Source: Manis javanica (Eukaryota > Chordata > Mammalia > Pholidota > Manidae). Taken from it: a DNA stretch of 64,000 bases. The position numbers and the translations under genes are program-made. This document shows positions 48,470-59,740 of the stretch, piece by piece. The stretch covers positions 30,275,738 to 30,339,737 of the forward strand of contig NC_133172.1 of assembly GCF_040802235.1 (NCBI RefSeq), read 5' to 3'. The first letter of the stretch is position 1, and each line of letters starts with the position of its first letter. The notes under the pieces were generated by a model, which was given only the letters and a program-made list of their open reading frames with translations, was not told the origin of the DNA and did not search any database.

Positions 48470-49250
48470 GGAGCCCTTGAAAGTTTTTGAGCAGGGAGAG
48501 TCACACACCCAGAGCCCTGCTGTACTAGATCAGTCTAGGCATGCTGAGCAAGGAAGGACTAGACCATGTACCCTGGAGACAGGGAGGCCAATTCATAGGC
48601 TGTCATAGTAGATCAGTGACACTGTGATGGGGGAAAATCCGAAGGGCTTAGTTAGCAGTGAAATGGACATGCGAGAGGGAAGGGTCAGAGTGCCCCAGGT
48701 TTTGCCTCTGGGTGATGAGAAGATGATGGGCTTATTGAAGTGAAATGAAGATATGGCAGGCTGAGTGTACACAGTCCTCTGAGGTATCCAGATGGAGAAA
48801 TATAGCAGACAGGAAGACATTTGGGAATGGAACTTGGAAGAATGAATAGGATGCTTTGGGGTATCATCTACCTAGAGCGGATAGCTAAAATCATAGAAGC
48901 CAATGAGATTTTCAAGGGCAAGAGTGTACAGAGAACCAAAGGGCATTAGGGATTGTATGTGTTCAGAGAGAGGATGGGAAAAGAGAACCAGCAGGGCAGT
49001 GAGATAGAGAACAGTTGGGAGGCAGGGACCTAGTGGGGAGCCAATTACAGAATTAAGAAGGGAAATGACATGGAATAAAAGGGACTTTTTAAGAATGCTG
49101 GAGAGTTGTGCACAGTGGCCAGAGAAAATAGAAGAGGCAAGATAGGGAGAAAATGGTAAAAGGCTCCAAGATCCAAGAGAAGTAAGAGGTGAAGTGAAGA
49201 GAGCAGGGAGGGAGATTAGTCTGGGCAAGGAAGTAAGGCCTGTCCTGGTC
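48470..49250 (-). mobile_element. L2 LINE (reverse)
   Basis: Reversed L2 body: GAGCCCTTGAAAGTTTTTGA GCAGGGAGAG, ACTGTGATGGGGGAAAATCC, TGGGGTATCATCTACCTAGA and AGGGACCTAGTGGGGAGCC. It encodes only shredded frames. Confidence 0.65.
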
Positions 49251-49253
49251 AGT

Positions 49254-49803
49254 GTAATGGTCTAAAAATGTATCCACAAATGTACTTTCTTTTCAAAAGT
49301 GGAGCTTAATCCCCCAATGCTACAGTGTGAATGGGACTTGGCAACTCCTTTTTAACAAATAAGATGAAAGCGATGGTGTGTCACCTCCAAAATATGTCAA
49401 CAAAAGGCATTTTGCCTTCCTTTTTGTTCTCTCTCTTTTGGATCACTCACTCTAGGAGGTTCAGCCACCTTGTCAAGAAAACACTCAAGGGACCCTCTAG
49501 AGAAGTCCACATGCAAGTTGTTACCAACAGCCGGTAAGGAACCAAAGCCTCCAGCCAGCAGTCATATGAGGAAGACACCATATGAGGAGCCACCATGGCT
49601 CCTCCAGCCCCAGTCCAACCTTCAGATGATGGCAGCCCCAGCCAAGAGCTTGACTGCAACCTCATGAGAGACCCTGAATCAAAACCACCCAGCTGAGCTG
49701 CTCCTAAATTCCTGAACCACAGAAGCTGTTCAATAATCTATGTTTGCTGTTTTAAGCTACTAATTTTGGGGTAACTTGATATACATCAATAGATAACTAA
49801 TAA
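49254..49803 (+). mobile_element. MLT1-type LTR (ERVL-MaLR)
   Basis: It begins TGTAATGGTC and ends in the diagnostic MaLR tail TTTGCTGTTTTAAGCTACTA ATTTTGGGGTAACTTGATAT and ATCAATAGATAACTAATAAA. The body includes GACCCTGAATCAAAACCACC CAGCTGAGCTGCTCC. Solo LTR, no internal genes. Confidence 0.85.
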
Positions 49804-50019
49804 AGTTAGCAATAAGAGCCTCTGAGCCAGGAAACACTAGGGTTTCTGCTTTCCTAGAGTATCTTAGAAATTTAAAACCTAAAAAAGACCTCAGGGACTC
49901 CTATTCCAATTCCCCAGAGTGAAGAAGAGCTGGTGGTACAGGTTACACAAAGACCCCCATTTCCAAACATCTCTGCCCAGCTACAAGGCCCTTCCTCCTT
50001 AATGCATTTGCCTATCCTC

Positions 50020-50260
50020 TTATCTAATAAATACCAGTTATGCACCTACTCCATCCAGGTGTTGGCAACACAGCATTGAGCAAGGCAGACCTGTTCTCTG
50101 GAGTTTACATTTTAATGGGGGGAAAGGCAGAGATGACACAAGCAAGAAAGCACACAAAGAATTTCAGATAGCACTGGGTTCTGGAGAAAATAATGTAGGT
50201 GATGGGGAGATTGACTGAAAGGGGGTGGGGGTGCTACTATAGGTGGGGAGTAAGCAATAG
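50020..50260 (-). mobile_element. L2 LINE fragment (reverse)
   Basis: Reversed L2: CAGTTATGCACCTACTCCAT, GTTGGCAACACAGCATTGAG, GTTTACATTTTAATGGGGG and AATTTCAGATAGCACTGGGT. A likely continuation is at 51378-51455, beyond an inserted LTR-like element. Confidence 0.7.
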
Positions 50261-50740
50261 GCTGCTCCTCTCATTGTGGGGGCCAGCTTGAGAGCATGCA
50301 TGGAGGCCACAGGCATAGGGCTAAGTATTTTAAAAGTACAAGTATGCCCTCGTTGGGACCTGGAATACCAGGTTTGAACTTAGAATCTGCAGCCTTCCCC
50401 GAATCCCACACTGGAGCATGACAGCACAAAGAGAGCTGGTTCCCCCTTTAGCCCTCCTCCTGACCTCCTCCTCGCCCTGCCCGTCCCCCACCCCACTCTG
50501 TCCCTCACATCAAGGGGTCTCACATATGCCCATGTGGATACTGTGATGTCCCAGCTCTGGCTCACCCCATTCCCAAACACATGCCTAACTAGGTGTTCTC
50601 TTGAGGTTCTGTCCGCCCATTAGAGGTTTCTGGTAGGTGAAGGGAGGTCCGGATGGGGGGCTCCAGGTGGGTAGCTCTCTCTGGCCCCTTAGACTCTTCA
50701 CACCTGTGGGCCAAAGACAGAGGAGAGCCAGAATTGGTCT

Positions 50741-51375
50741 ATTACAGGTAGTTTATCAGTTTCCTATTACTTCTGAAGTCATCACAAACTTAGTGGCTGA
50801 AAACAACAGGAATCTATTAGCTTGTATAGTTCTGGAGGCCAGAAGTCTAGAGGATCTCAGGAGTGAAATCAAAGTGTCAGCAGGCTGCATGTCTTTTGGA
50901 AATTATAGGGGAGAATCCATTTCCTTGCTCATTCAGGCTGTTAGCAGGTTTCAGTTCCTAGCCATTATAGGACTGAGATCCCCGTTTCTTTGCTGGCTGT
51001 CAGCTGAGGGCAGTTCCCACCTGCTAGAGGCTATCCAAATTATTTGGCTTATGGCCCCCTTCCTTCATCTTCAAAGCAGCAGTGGGTTTGAAGTGGGTTG
51101 ATTCCCTCTTACACTAAATCTTTCCTCTTTTTTCATCCATCTCATCTCTGTAGCCCATACTGCTTCTGTAATTATGTCTACTTTTAAGCACTCATGTGAT
51201 TAAGTTGTACCCACCCAGAAAACCCAGGTTAACCTTCCCATTTCAGGGTTAGTTGATTAGCAACTTAATTCCATCTGCAACCTTAATTCCCATTTACATT
51301 GTACTGTAACATAGTCACAGGTTCTGGGGATTAATACATGGGAGTCTCTTGAGCGGCATTCTTCTGCCTAGTGAA
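50741..51375 (+). mobile_element. LTR-like interspersed repeat (class uncertain)
   Basis: It reads ATCAGTTTCCTATTACTTCT, ACAAACTTAGTGGCTGAAAA, GTTCTGGAGGCCAGAAGTCT, GCCCCCTTCCTTCATCTTCA and ATTAGCAACTTAATTCCATC TGCAACCTTAATTCCC, ending in GGCATTCTTCTGCCTA. It is related in layout to 18395-18765. It lies within L2 sequence. Confidence 0.6.
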
Positions 51376-51858
51376 GGTGGCAATCCTAAGATAGCTTCTC
51401 TGAGAAAGTGATTGAGAACTGAGATCTGAACATTGGCCATGAGAAAACCGAGGGTCATGCTGTCCAATATGGGGGCCACATGTGGCTATTTAAATTTTTT
51501 TATTTTTTTATTTTGATATCATTAATCTACAATTAAATGAGGGACATTATGGTTACTAAACTCCCCCCATCATCAAGTCCCTACCACATACCCCATTGCA
51601 GTCACTGTACATCAGTGTAGTAAGATGCTGTAGAATCACTACTTGTCTTTGTGTTGTACAGCCATCCCCATGCCCCCCCAACTACTTTATGTCTGCTAAT
51701 CATAATGCCCCCTTTCCTCCCTGTCCCTCCCTTCCCACCCATCTTACCCAGTCCCTTTCCCTTTGGTAACTGTTACTCCACTCTTGGGTTCTGTGAGTCT
51801 GCTGCTGTTTTGTTCCTTCAGTTTTTTCTTTGTTCTTATACTCCACAGATGAGTGAAA

Positions 51859-53745
51859 TCATTTGGTATTGCCTTTTTCTGCCTGGCTTATTTCACTGAG
51901 CATAATACCCTCTAGCTCCATCCATATTGTTGCAAATGGTAGGATTTGTTTTCTTTTTATGGCTGAATAATATTCCATTGTGTATATGTACCACATCTTC
52001 TTTATCCATTCATCTACTGATGGACACTTAAGTTGCTTCCATTTCTGGGCTATTGTAAATAGTGCTGCAATAAACAAAGGAGTATATCTGTCTTTTCCAA
52101 ACTGGGCTGCTGCATTCTTAGGATAAATTCCTAGGAGTGGAATTCCCAGGTCAAATGGTATTTCTATTTTGAGTTTTTTGAGGAACCTCAGTACTGCTTT
52201 CCACAGTGATTGAACTAATTTACATTCCCACCAGCAGCGTAGGAGTGTTCCCCTTTCTCCACATCCTCGCCAACATTTGTTGTTGTTTGTCTTTTGGATG
52301 GTGGCCATCCTAACTGGTGTGAGGTGATATCTCACTCTGGTTTTAATTTGCATTTCTCTGATGACTAGCAATGTGGAGCATCTTTTCATGTGCCTGTTGG
52401 CCATCTGATTTTCTTCTTTGGAAAAGTGTCTGTTCAGATGCTCTGCCCATTTTTTAATTGGCTTATTTGCTTTTTGTTTGTTGAAGTGCATGAGTTCTTT
52501 ATATATTTTGGATGTAAATCCTTTATCGGATATGTCATTTACAAATATATTCTCCTATAATGTAGGATGTCTTTCTGTTCTATTGATGGTGTCCTTTGCT
52601 GTACAGAAGCTTTTCAGTTTGATATAGTCCCACTTGTTCATCTTTGCTTTTGTTTCCCTTGCCTGGGGGGATATGTTCATGAAGAAGTTGCTCATGTTTA
52701 TGTCCAAGGGATTTTTGCCTAAGTTTTTTTCTAAGAGTTTTACAGTTTCATGACTTACATTCAGGTCTTTGATCCATTTCAAATTTACTTTTGTGTATGG
52801 GATTAGACAATGATCCAGTTTCATTCTTTTACATGTAGCTGTCCAGTTTTTCCAACACCAGCTGTTGAAGAGACTGTCATTTCCCCGTTGTATATACATG
52901 GCTCCTTTATCATATATTAATTGACTATATATGTTTGGGTTAATATCTGGACTCTCTATTCTTTTCCACTGGTCCGTGGGTCTGTTCTTGTGCCAGTACC
53001 AAATTATCTTGATTACTATGGCTTTGTAGTAGAGCTTGAAGTTGGGAAGCGAGATCTACCACCCAACTTTATTCCTTCTCAGGATTGCTTCAGCTATTTG
53101 GGATCTTTGGTGGTCCCATATGAATTTTAGAACTATTTGTTCCACTTCTTTGAAGAAGGCTGTTGGTATTTTGATAGGGATTGCATTGAATCTGTAGATT
53201 GCTTTAGGCAGGATGGCCATTTTAACAATATTTATTCTTCCCAACCAAGAGCATGGGATGAATTTCCATTTGTTAGTGTCCCCTTTAATTTCTCTTAGGA
53301 GTGTCTTGTAGTTTTCAGAGTATAGGTCTTTCACTTCCTTGGTTAGATTTATTCCTAGGTATTTTATTCTTTTTGATGCCATTGTGAATGGAATTGTTTT
53401 CCTGATTTCTCTTTCTGCTAGTTCATTGTTAGTGTATAGGAAAGCAACAGATTTCTGTGTATTAATTTTGTATCCTGCAACTTTGCTGAATTCAGATATT
53501 AGTTCTAGTAGTTTTGGAGTGGAGCCTTTAGGGTATTTTCTGTACAGTATCATGTCATCTGCAAATAGTGACAGTTTGACTTCTTCTTTACCAATCTGGA
53601 TGCCTTGTATTTCTTTGTTTTGTCTAATTAGACCTCCAGAACTATGTTTAATAACAGTGGGGAGAGTGGGCATCCCTGTCTTCTTCCCAATTTTAGAGGA
53701 AAAGCTTGTAAAGAGCATATAGATGGATCTTGCTTTTTTATCCAT
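51859..53745 (-). pseudogene. L1 ORF2 remnant with internal deletion
   Basis: The start ([13 protein letters not shown], from 53745) is joined directly to [16 protein letters not shown], an RT-domain segment; the endonuclease and early RT in between are gone. The RT catalytic motif FADDMILY follows, then [17 protein letters not shown]. The frame opened at 53745 stays open for 229 codons to 53056. Further frames (52555-52899, 51859-52491) carry the cysteine-rich C-terminus ([18 protein letters not shown]). Frameshifts separate the pieces. Confidence 0.85.
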
Positions 53746-54192
53746 TCTATTACTCTGTCTCTTTAGATTGGTGCATTCAGTCCATTTACATTTAGGGTGA
53801 TTATCGATAGATATGTACTTGCCATTTCAGGCTTTGGATTCATGGTTACCAAAGGCTCAAGGGTAGCTTCTTTACTATCTAACCGTCTAACTTAACTCTC
53901 TTATTAAGGTTTTATAAACAGTCTGATGATTCTTTATTTCTCTCCCTTCTTATCCTTCCTTCTCCATTCTTTATATGTTAGGTGTTCTATTCTATACTCT
54001 TTTGTGTTTCCCTTGACTATTTTTGTGGATAGTTGATCTTATTTTTTGCCTTTTGTTAGTATTTGGTTGGTCTGCTTTCTTTGCCGTGATTTTATTTTCT
54101 CTGGTGACATCTACTTAGTCTTAGGAGTGCTTCCATCTAGAGCAGTCCCTTTAAAATACCCTGTAGAGGTGGTTTGTGGGAGGCAAATTCCC

Positions 54193-54594
54193 TCAACTTT
54201 TGCTTGTCTGGGAATTGTTTAATCCCTCCATCAAATTTAAATGATAATCGTGCTGGATACAGTATTCTTGGTTCAAGGCCTTCTGTTTCATTGCATTAAA
54301 TATATCATGCCATTCTCTTCTGGCCTGTAAGGTTTCTGTTGAGAAGTCTAATGATTGCCTGATTGGTTTTCCTTTGTAGGTAATCTTTTTTTTCTCTCTG
54401 TCTGCCTTTAATACTCTGTCCTTGTCCTGAGCTGCTGTGGGTGGGACTGCTTTCTGGCTGCTCCACAGCTGTGGCAGTTCAGCCAGTTTGCTTGCAGCAC
54501 CAGCCAGGGGAACGAATGGCAGGCTACCTATCACTGCAATGGGCTTTGGGGCTGCTTTATCCCTCAGGGGGTTAGGGGACCCGAAGTTCCTCAA
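54193..54594 (-). pseudogene. L1 ORF1 C-terminus fused to 5' UTR
   Basis: A 133-codon frame starts in former 5' UTR (MRNFGSPNPLRDKAAP) and passes into the ORF1p C-terminal domain at QDKDRVLKADREKKKITYKG, then ARREWHDIFNAM. The coiled coil and RRM are deleted. The deletion is in frame, so a short chimeric peptide would be possible if transcribed, though function is unlikely. Confidence 0.8.
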
Positions 54595-55274
54595 GATTCC
54601 CAGCCTGCTGGGGCTGTGTGTGCTGGGACGATTTTCTTCAGCTGTTGAGCCCTTATCCCTTTAAGACTCATAAAGAGTGCCCGCTTTTCTTTTGTCTCAG
54701 GGGAGCTGGCTGTGGGGACCTGCTCACAGTCTCTGCCTTGGACCCTACCCTTCCATTTCTCTAATATCCAGCACACTGTGCAATGTGTGTCTGCTCTCCT
54801 GGTGCAGATTACTAGGGCTGGTTATTTAGCCATCCTGTGCTTCCACTCCCTCCCCACTTTGACTCCTTTCCTCCTGCTGGGGAGCTGGGGTTGGGGGAGT
54901 GCTTGCATCCTGCCGGGTCATGGCTTTGTATCTTACCCCCTTCGTGATGTGCTGGGTTCTCACAGGTGTAGATGTAGCCTGGCTATTGTACTGTATCCTC
55001 TGGTCTCTTAGGAATAGTTATATTTGTTGTATTTTCAGAAATATATGTGGTTTTGGGAGGAGATTTCCACTGCCCTACTCATGCTGCTGTCTTGAGCCGG
55101 AACTGCCTATTTAAATTTAAATTAATTAAAATTAAACTATTCCTCAGTCACATTAGCCACATTTCATGTGTGCAGTACATTTTGCTAGTGGCCACTCTAC
55201 TGGATTCCACAAGCTGATAGAACATTTCTATCATCCCACAAAGTTCTGTTGAACAGAGCTGATCCAACAGAATT

Positions 55275-56668
55275 GAGCTCCCGGCAAATGGAAGGGCACA
55301 TACAAAGATTTTGAGAAAAACGGGAATCTCATTGGGCTATAAAAGGATGTAACACAAATTAGGAACAGCTCTGTATTCCTGACCCATCACAGAGTCATGG
55401 GCAAATCATAGATTATGAACACTAGAAAATGTCTTTGAAGACCCTGGGCCTTCCCACCCCCAAATACAGATACCACTTCAAGGCAGCTTGGATATACCTC
55501 CAAGTTCTCCTAACTCTCAGCTGATTATTCCTTCCCTTATATCTCATTGCCTTCCCCACCAGGCAGGCCACCTCTCTTCCAATTCATCTCCTCCGTTCTT
55601 ACAAGATACAATCCGGAGAGTGCTCTGTCGGAATTTCCCAGCTCTGGTGTGACTGACCTTCGACCAATATCCCCTTCAGCAGGCAGTGGGAACACAACGT
55701 GGCCATCACCCCCTCATTTGTGTTCTCTGTTAGATGTCTCCAAGTCTTGTCCCTCTTAACTAAAGCACACATGGGCTGTGACTTCTCTGTGCTCATTTTC
55801 CCCACAGGAGACAGTAAAGGTGATTGAAAAATTTTCAGTGAAGGAACGAAGTAAGGTAGGTGGGATGGAGAATAGGAGACAGGACTTAATTCCAGAATCC
55901 TAACAGTTAATTTCAGATAAATTGGTGATGTGCAAAGTGTCTCAGTTTAGTTTGTGGTGATGTGAGCAGGGCTGTGCCCGAACAACTTAACCCTCTGGTA
56001 CCTTCACACTACCTTCAAAGACCATTTCCTTCTTCTTTGCTTTGTCTTGGGCAGCTCCCTCAATGTGCATCCATTTCTTGTTCTCTTTGAGTTCACACTT
56101 CGTAGACTCCTTCAAGGGAAGTTATAGGATGAAAACAGACTACAGATAGAAAACCAGAGATCATTAATAAGAGATTCTAGAATTTAAAAGGCTCCAATTT
56201 GTAGACAATTTATTGATTCCTCTTTCTGCTGGCAAAACATGCCAAACAAAATGATTTTCTAAACACAGGCAGAACAAAATGCTTTGTTTCTCTACCTAGT
56301 TTAAGTGTTTTGTTCAATAATAATGCAAACTACTTCTGCCCACCTCTACCTGATAGAATAAGATTTAGTGGAAAATACAGGACATTTATATAAAAATGTA
56401 TTTGGGGTGTTCAATCCCCAGTGAGTTGCTAAATTTTTGGCCCAGGAAAGTTAGATATTCATATAGTGAAGAACTGAACCTTTGTCACTAAACCTGTACT
56501 TGGTACTGGAGTTGGGAGGGCAGGGGGAATTGTAAGATTTCTAAATGCTCTTTGCCAGCTTGATAAGCATTGCAAAACTTGGACATGATAGATAGCATCC
56601 AGGGCTGAGACATGAAGGAGAAGCCCAGGGTAGGTAGGCATCTTGTTAAGCAAGTCATTCAGTAGCTT
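55275..56668. other. Intergenic, unassigned
   Basis: No nameable repeat, exon or RNA gene. It is mixed composition. Confidence 0.35.
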
Positions 56669-56680
56669 CCAAATAAATTT

Positions 56681-57952
56681 ATTTTTTTTTTCATTGCCCA
56701 GAGGTATTTTTTTTTTTTTTTGAGAGGGCATCTCTCATATTTATTGATCAAATGGTTGTTAACAACAATAAAATTCAGTATAGGGGGGTCAACGCTCAAT
56801 GTACAATCATTAATCCATCTCAAGCCTAATTCTCGTCAGTCTCCAATCTTCTGAAGCATAACGAACAAGTTCTTACATGGTGAACGAATTCTTACATAGT
56901 GAATAAATTCTTACATGGTGAACAGTACAAGGGCAGTCATCACAGAAACTTTCGGTTTTGATCATGCAATATGACCTATAAACAATCAGGTCAAATATGA
57001 ATATTCGTTTGATTTTTGTACTTGATCTATATGTTGATCCCCCATTTCTCCTACTATTATTATTATTTTTATTTTTAATAAAATGCTGAAGTGGTAGGTA
57101 GATGCAAGATAAAGGTAGAAAACATAGTTTAGTGCTGTAAGAAGGCAAATGTAGATGATCAGATGATCAGGTGTGTGCCTATGGACTAAGTATTAATCCA
57201 GGCTAGACAAGGGCATCAAGACATCCACGGATGCAGAAGATTTCTCTCAAAGCAGGGGGGGTGAGGTTCTGAGCCTCACCTCTGTTGATCCCCAATTTCT
57301 CACCTGATGGCCCCCCTGCGACTGTGCCTGTCTTAGGTTGTTCCTCCCTTGAGGAATCTTACCCGTCTCTGGCTAACCAGTCATCTTCCGGGGCCATACA
57401 GGGAAATGTAAAGTTGGTAAGTGAGAGAGAAGCCATATTGTTTGCAAAGGTTAGCTTTTTACTTCTTTGCAGATTTATGCCCTGTGGCTTCTATGCCCAG
57501 CACTTGTCTCAAGGTATCTTTACCACCTGGAGGAATTATGATACTCGGTAAATTCGATATGAGGCACGAATTCTATTTAAGGGTTGTAATTAGGAAGGAA
57601 GAAGAAAAGCTATAGATGTAGCATACGAAGGAAACTTGGGAGGATTGATTATTTCTTTGACATATCTTCTTGTATAGTACCTTAAGTATGTATAGGTTTT
57701 AAACTACTAACTAATTTGCACACATATATTAACATAATAGGAATACGGTGACATAAACAAAGCAAATCTATAATTACCATCCATCTCCAGTGAAGCCAAG
57801 AAAACCATTTAGGCACCCTAGGCATTTGTGAAAATTTATCTATGATATGATGGATATTATCCAACTGTACTTGAACCATCAGACAAATTAAAGCAGCCCA
57901 TTTCTGGGATCTGTTCACATCGCATATGTTCTTTTAACCATAGATAGTCTAT
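56681..57952 (-). mobile_element. Poly(A)-tailed retroelement with target duplication and a short 3' transduction
   Basis: On the minus strand the body (57952 to 56722) ends with AATAAATATGAGAGATGCCC TCTC and a 15-nt A tail (56721-56707). About 15 bp of other sequence (56706-56692) and a second A tail (56691-56682) follow. CCAAATAAATTT flanks the whole unit (56669-56680 and 57953-57964), a 12-bp target-site duplication. Two tails with a spacer are what 3' transduction by the L1 machinery leaves. The body shows no long ORF and is not L1, L2, SINE or a gene I know. I associate it with a repeat abundant in pangolins; it may be a retroposed non-coding or LTR-derived transcript. Confidence 0.8.
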
Positions 57953-57964
57953 CCAAATAAATTT

Positions 57965-58554
57965 TTGTGTGATTCTTTAAACTATGTCAACTACAATGTT
58001 TGTTTGTTTGTTTTTCTTGAAAAAAGTATAAGAGTCAAGTGGTCACATTTTTTTCCTGGGTCTTAAGGAACAAGGCAGGACATTATGCTTCTGGCACCCT
58101 TCGGGACCTTGTTATGGCAACAGGGATGGGCAAGCATATAAGGATGCACATTTGTGAACCCCAGGTAGTGAAAGAAAAAAGTAAATAAATACTGTCCCTT
58201 CCTGCTCCCTGGCTGGGGCTGCACAAAAGAGTCCATTAAACTAATTGACACAGCCCCAGCTGGGGAGCTGACAAAACTCCCAGCTAGATTAGGTTTCTCC
58301 AACTCATTCCCTCACTGGGATCTCAGATATCCTCTGTTCTCAGGGAAGCTGGGTCACAGGGGCCCCATGGACATAGGACAAAGTAATGGCAGGGGGAGCT
58401 GGAAAAGACCTGTAAGCCTGGCCCTCTGAGGGCCCAGGCCAGGCAGTACTCCTTTGGGGACTTTCCCATCTGTGGAGTGAAGGTACTGGCCTAGAAACTC
58501 TTTCCCAGCTTTATTCTTTATGTGGAAGAAAATCTGTACAGAAGAGAAAAAGCT
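57965..58554. other. Intergenic, unassigned
   Basis: Nothing supported beyond a short TTTG run (57998-58012). Confidence 0.35.
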
Positions 58555-58790
58555 CTTCTAAGGTTATTAATATTTACTGTATATCTACCATGTCTCAGTT
58601 GCTTCATATTAATTCACTTAATCCTCACAACTTTGGTAGGATTTCCCCATTTTATCAATTGTTTCTTCCATTTTTATAACCAAGGAAATAAGGTTTAGGA
58701 AATGTAACTTCCCCAACTGAGGTTATTACAGTTAGGCAGGCATATACTGGTCTCCACACTGAGATCTGTCTGGGTTCAAAGTCCCTTTCT
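58555..58790 (-). mobile_element. MIR SINE
   Basis: Reverse MIR: TTAATATTTACTGTATATCT ACCATGTCTCAG, CACTTAATCCTCACAACTTT and TCTGTCTGGGTTCAAAGTCC. Confidence 0.75.
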
Positions 58791-58989
58791 TTATATCACT
58801 CTGCCTCCTTATTGCCTTTTATTTCTTTACCACTTTCTATTACCAGTCACAGCCCCTGCAAACCTGATAGAAATGGCAGATGAAGTCATCTGTGCTTTGC
58901 ATTTACATTTCACAGACTTTGTTCCCCAATAATCTTGATCTTTGGGCCACTACATCTCTTGACTTGACTGCAAATACAAGTTGAACCCT

Positions 58990-59195
58990 CCTTAGGGTGA
59001 GGCACTGTGCGGAGCTCTTCACGTGCAGCCATGACCCACATTACAACCCTATGAAATAGACACTGTTGTTATCCCCACTTTGCAGAGGACAGAACAGAGC
59101 CAGAGGGGTTGATGAACTTGCCAGGGGCTGCACAGCTGGGCTGAGATGGGAACCCAGATGGTCACATCTATTAGGCTACAGTGCTGCCTTTTGAT
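58990..59195 (-). mobile_element. MIR SINE
   Basis: Reverse MIR: GAGGCACTGTGCGGAGCTCT, ACATTACAACCCTATGAAAT, ATCCCCACTTTGCAGAGGAC and GAGATGGGAACCCAGATGG. Confidence 0.8.
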
Positions 59196-59529
59196 GACAC
59201 AGAGGGTCTTTTCCCTAGACCTTTGCATGCTCCATAACCCAGAGAGATCAGCTTTAAAAAGCCCATTGTCTCAGAGTTGAAAATTTGATGTTAGTTCAAC
59301 TCATTCTGTTCCTCAGCTGTTTTCTGAAAGCACGTCTGGGAGTGCAGAGGACACCATCCGCTTTCAGCATGAGGCTACAGCTTTCTGCATCTCTGTGAGG
59401 ACTTACTGGAAACTAGTTTTTAACTGGCTTTGGCTGAATGTTTGCATTGTTCACATGGCTGATCCACTGCCTGTTACACTAGAACAAGGAGGGGCTTCTG
59501 AGCCACTGTATTTCCATTTTTGTTACATA

Positions 59530-59740
59530 ACCCAGAACCCTACTTTGAACCTTCCAATGCCTTCTCACCACAGCAGAATAAAAACTCAAACTTTCTCCCT
59601 ATGTCCCTCTGGCCCTCGCCTAACTCTCTTACCTAGGTCTTCTCATGACTGAATAAATTTGACCTCAGCTTATTTGATATATCTTAAATGTGCCCTTTTA
59701 GTTTGCTTATTAATTTATTTTCTTACCACCTTGTCCTACC
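59530..59740 (+). mobile_element. L2 LINE fragment
   Basis: L2 wording: AACCTTCCAATGCCTTCTCA CCACAGCAGAATAAAAACTC and CCCTCTGGCCCTCGCCTAAC. Confidence 0.65.

Larger units (their letters stand above)
51498..55106 (-). mobile_element. L1 with both ends present but two internal deletions
   Basis: It is read on the minus strand. A 5' UTR (55106 to about 54425) is joined to the C-terminal part of ORF1. After the inter-ORF spacer the first codons of ORF2 are fused to its RT domain, and the rest of ORF2, the 3' UTR and an A-rich tail follow. The insertion is framed by CTATTTAAATTT (51486-51497 and 55107-55118), a 12-bp target-site duplication. Length is about 3.6 kb instead of the 6 kb or more of a full L1. 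Confidence 0.9.
51458..55270 (+). mobile_element. hAT MITE relic split by an L1
   Basis: The left piece 51458-51497 (TGTCCAATATGGGGGCCACA TGTGGCTATTTAAATTT) and the right piece 55107-55270 (TTAAATTAATTAAAATTAAA, GCTAGTGGCCACTCTACTGG, AAGTTCTGTTGAACAG) together give a known GCCACATGTGGC-type hAT relic. The L1 at 51498-55106 interrupts it. Confidence 0.7.

Noticed and set aside
57285..57551. 88-codon plus-strand frame in the retroelement
   Set aside because: It runs antisense to the polyadenylated orientation of the element and shows no domain.
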